A stretch of DNA of 64,000 nt from Dracaena cambodiana (taxonomy: Eukaryota > Streptophyta > Magnoliopsida > Asparagales > Asparagaceae): NCBI GenBank assembly GCA_036321105.1, contig JAYEPQ010000009.1, positions 49,827,040 through 49,891,039 on the forward strand, given 5' to 3'. Position 1 is the stretch's first letter, and each line of letters starts with the position of its first letter. This document shows, piece after piece, positions 63,301-64,000 of the stretch. Made by a program: the position numbers and the translations under genes. A model generated the notes under the pieces. It ran no database searches. It was not told the DNA's origin and was given only the letters and a program-made list of their open reading frames with translations.

Positions 63301-63949
63301 TAATCGATTCAATTCCTAGGTTCAAAATATCAGAAGTGGTACCAGTATTAGCTGATATTTTAAGGCATAAGAAATGGAAATATTGGGCATATGCTATTGA
63401 CAATGTGGAAATCATACAGTGTATCTCAGGTCCCTCAAAATTCGATACAAAATCTGTGGTTAATGTTGGTATAAGATGATATATAAAATCTTGCTCAATT
63501 CTATGTTCCTTAGCTCAAGCATTTAGTGATAACATCAGCAAAACCAAGAAATACAAACCATCTACAAATGTGCCTCATAAAAAGCATTTAGAGGTAATAT
63601 TCATACTTATTAGTTTAGTAGAAATGAAGTACACACATGAGAAAATTGGCGTTGACTAGAACAAAGTTTATTATCCTAAGAATAAAAAGGAAAAGGAATT
63701 GACAATTATATGAAGAGTCAAACTTAATGGGCACGTCGCATACAGGGAAAACTATCATACTTGGCGAAAGGGTTTTGATGGGGTTCTCCAGAATGCCTGC
63801 CAAAATGAAGAACACAAATAATGAAAGTTACTAAACAAAAAAAGGGAAATGCCTAAATGCAACTAAAAGGCCACAAGTTTATGCATACCTGCTCAAAATA
63901 TAAAACTTTCGAACCATCCACCATCTCTGTTGCCGGGCATGTAAGCATT
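48361..63949 (-). CDS. CRL: CRL (CRUMPLED LEAF), CpeT-like plastid envelope protein, 3' part
   Basis: Annotated in plants as chromophore lyase CRL. It is related to cyanobacterial CpcT/CpeT bilin lyases, sits in the plastid outer envelope, and is needed for normal plastid division and cell differentiation. A bilin-lyase reaction in plants is not established. Seven exons on the minus strand: 63949-63889, 63796-63761, 55338-55288, 54898-54806, 50539-50435, 48669-48577 and 48501-48361 (stop). All introns are GT-AG with consistent phase and they encode 192 residues. Recognisable in order: MLTCPATEMVDGSKVLYFEQ, AFWRTPSKPFRQ, FYIVKPCPKEMKCDVE, LSSYAIRDAEEYKNFCDRP, TTIHLSRCERGKRCLYEGST, NGAAYCASELTVHKNGEVHT, VWGAKEGPYEFKPAP and the end EKKIEGSFVLSE. 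The N-terminal part with the membrane helix lies past 64000. Two introns (8.4 and 4.3 kb) carry repeats; the frame is intact. Confidence 0.93.
50909..51213. repeat. near-perfect long inverted repeat (hairpin)
   Basis: The arm from AACGCATTAAATTATTTC at 50909 to CATTTTTCAAGGA at about 51040 is the inverse of 51069-51213 (TCCTTGAAAAATAATC ... GAAATAATTTAATGCGTT), with very few mismatches and a small insertion (CTAGAAAAT) in the right arm. The loop is about 30 bp. A transcript would fold into a stem of about 130 bp. It lies within the CRL intron 50540-54805. No open frame or known small-RNA sequence was recognised, and no target duplication was found. Confidence 0.9.
51660..51795. mobile_element. 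hAT-type MITE remnant (ATATCGG family)
   Basis: Carries CATATTTCCGATATATCG and AATATCCGATATTAAGAATC, matching the inverse orientation of the MITE at 38644. The ends are eroded. Confidence 0.5.
52866..53215. repeat. MITE plus 111-bp tandem duplication
   Basis: A MITE of the ATATCGG family ends with AATATTTAAAACAATG at about 53013. Its last bases plus about 95 bp of flank (GGACCCAA(T/C)CCTCCATCACC) are then repeated from 53105. The duplication therefore happened after the MITE inserted. Confidence 0.75.
56081..57724 (+). mobile_element. non-autonomous hAT, ATATCGGCCG family, 8-bp TSD
   Basis: Exact duplication GTTCTTCC at 56073-56080 and 57725-57732. Ends CAGTGTTTTAAATATCGG and (right, inward) CAGTGTTCTAAATATCGG match at nearly every base. 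Subterminal CGATATATCGG / CCGGTATCGG repeats fill both sides. After ACGGGTTAAACCCGTTAACCC comes a GC- and CT-rich leader with ACAAAACCCTAATCCC boxes, ending in a splice donor CCAG/GTAAGG at about 56700. No transposase remains. A palindromic array sits at 56880-57000. It is the long relative of the small MITE at 38644. Confidence 0.93.
56880..57000. repeat. array of CACTGATTCAGTG palindromes
   Basis: The motif CACTGATTCAGTG or its split form CACTGATTCACACTGAATCAGTG occurs repeatedly with spacer GATTCGGTT, so both the unit and the whole block are self-complementary. It lies inside the hAT 56081-57724. Confidence 0.92.
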
Positions 63950-64000
63950 CTGAAGGGAAGAAGAACAATTGTTTGAGAAATTTTACAGTGAGGAAAAACA

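Larger units (their letters stand above)
55339..63760 (-). other. CRL intron of 8.4 kb
   Basis: Contains foldback copy 5 with a nested hAT (55716-57990) and, at about 60245-60345 and 60850-60960, inverse GGATATGGATA / TATCCGTATCC pieces that may be ends of a decayed element. About 63320-63470 resembles 29560-29720 (ATATCAG, TCCCTCAAAATTCGA). Short frames at 58676-59023 and 59092-59322 show no domain. The remainder is AT-rich and unrecognised. Confidence 0.7.

Overview
The window is nuclear DNA of a flowering plant. It holds four protein genes with plant-type families and GT-AG introns, and most of the rest is intronic or intergenic DNA filled with plant transposons. The lineage within angiosperms cannot be settled from what is visible. 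The DNA is AT-rich and the introns are long: three exceed 6 kb. No prokaryotic, viral, organellar, CRISPR, rRNA or convincing tRNA feature was seen.

Layout. (1) 1-4.8 kb: an undecided left flank, then a complete hAT DNA transposon (1057-4814) with an 8-bp target-site duplication and a transposase gene broken by two frameshifts and a stop. (2) 5.0-8.0 kb, minus strand: a FAR1/FRS-like gene (domesticated MULE transposase) with FAR1 DNA-binding, MULE, SWIM and AT-hook regions. Its probable leader exon lies near 10.3-10.6 kb, so its first intron would contain a nine-unit, about 210-bp tandem array arranged as three trimers. (3) 10.6-17.3 kb: the divergent intergenic region, packed with MITEs and a LINE 3' fragment. 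(4) 17.5-36.0 kb, plus strand: a VPS60/CHMP5 ESCRT-III gene, seven exons encoding 232 aa over 18.5 kb. Its second intron contains a LINE interrupted by a hAT deletion derivative, and a nested Mutator-type foldback. (5) 37.4-42.9 kb, minus strand: a complete two-exon CYP51 sterol 14-alpha-demethylase (489 aa). (6) 43.3-48.3 kb: intergenic, with a further foldback element and a GC-rich degenerate satellite. (7) 48.4-64 kb, minus strand: the C-terminal seven exons of CRL (chloroplast CpeT-like protein CRUMPLED LEAF); the 5' end lies beyond the window.

The genes have unrelated housekeeping roles: membrane remodelling, sterol synthesis, plastid function and a transposase-derived regulator. They are neighbours, not an operon-like system.

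The most distinctive content is the transposon record. Five hAT insertions have exact 8-bp duplications, in three sequence groups; the three larger insertions other than 35009-35803 keep a GC-rich leader, and the two non-autonomous ones among them end it in a splice donor. Mutator-type elements with 9-bp duplications include two small sister MITEs, one in the 5' region of each of the two divergent genes. There is also a near-perfect inverted repeat in a CRL intron that could yield double-stranded RNA. I did not find evidence of a wholly new enzymatic system; the novel-looking items are structural.
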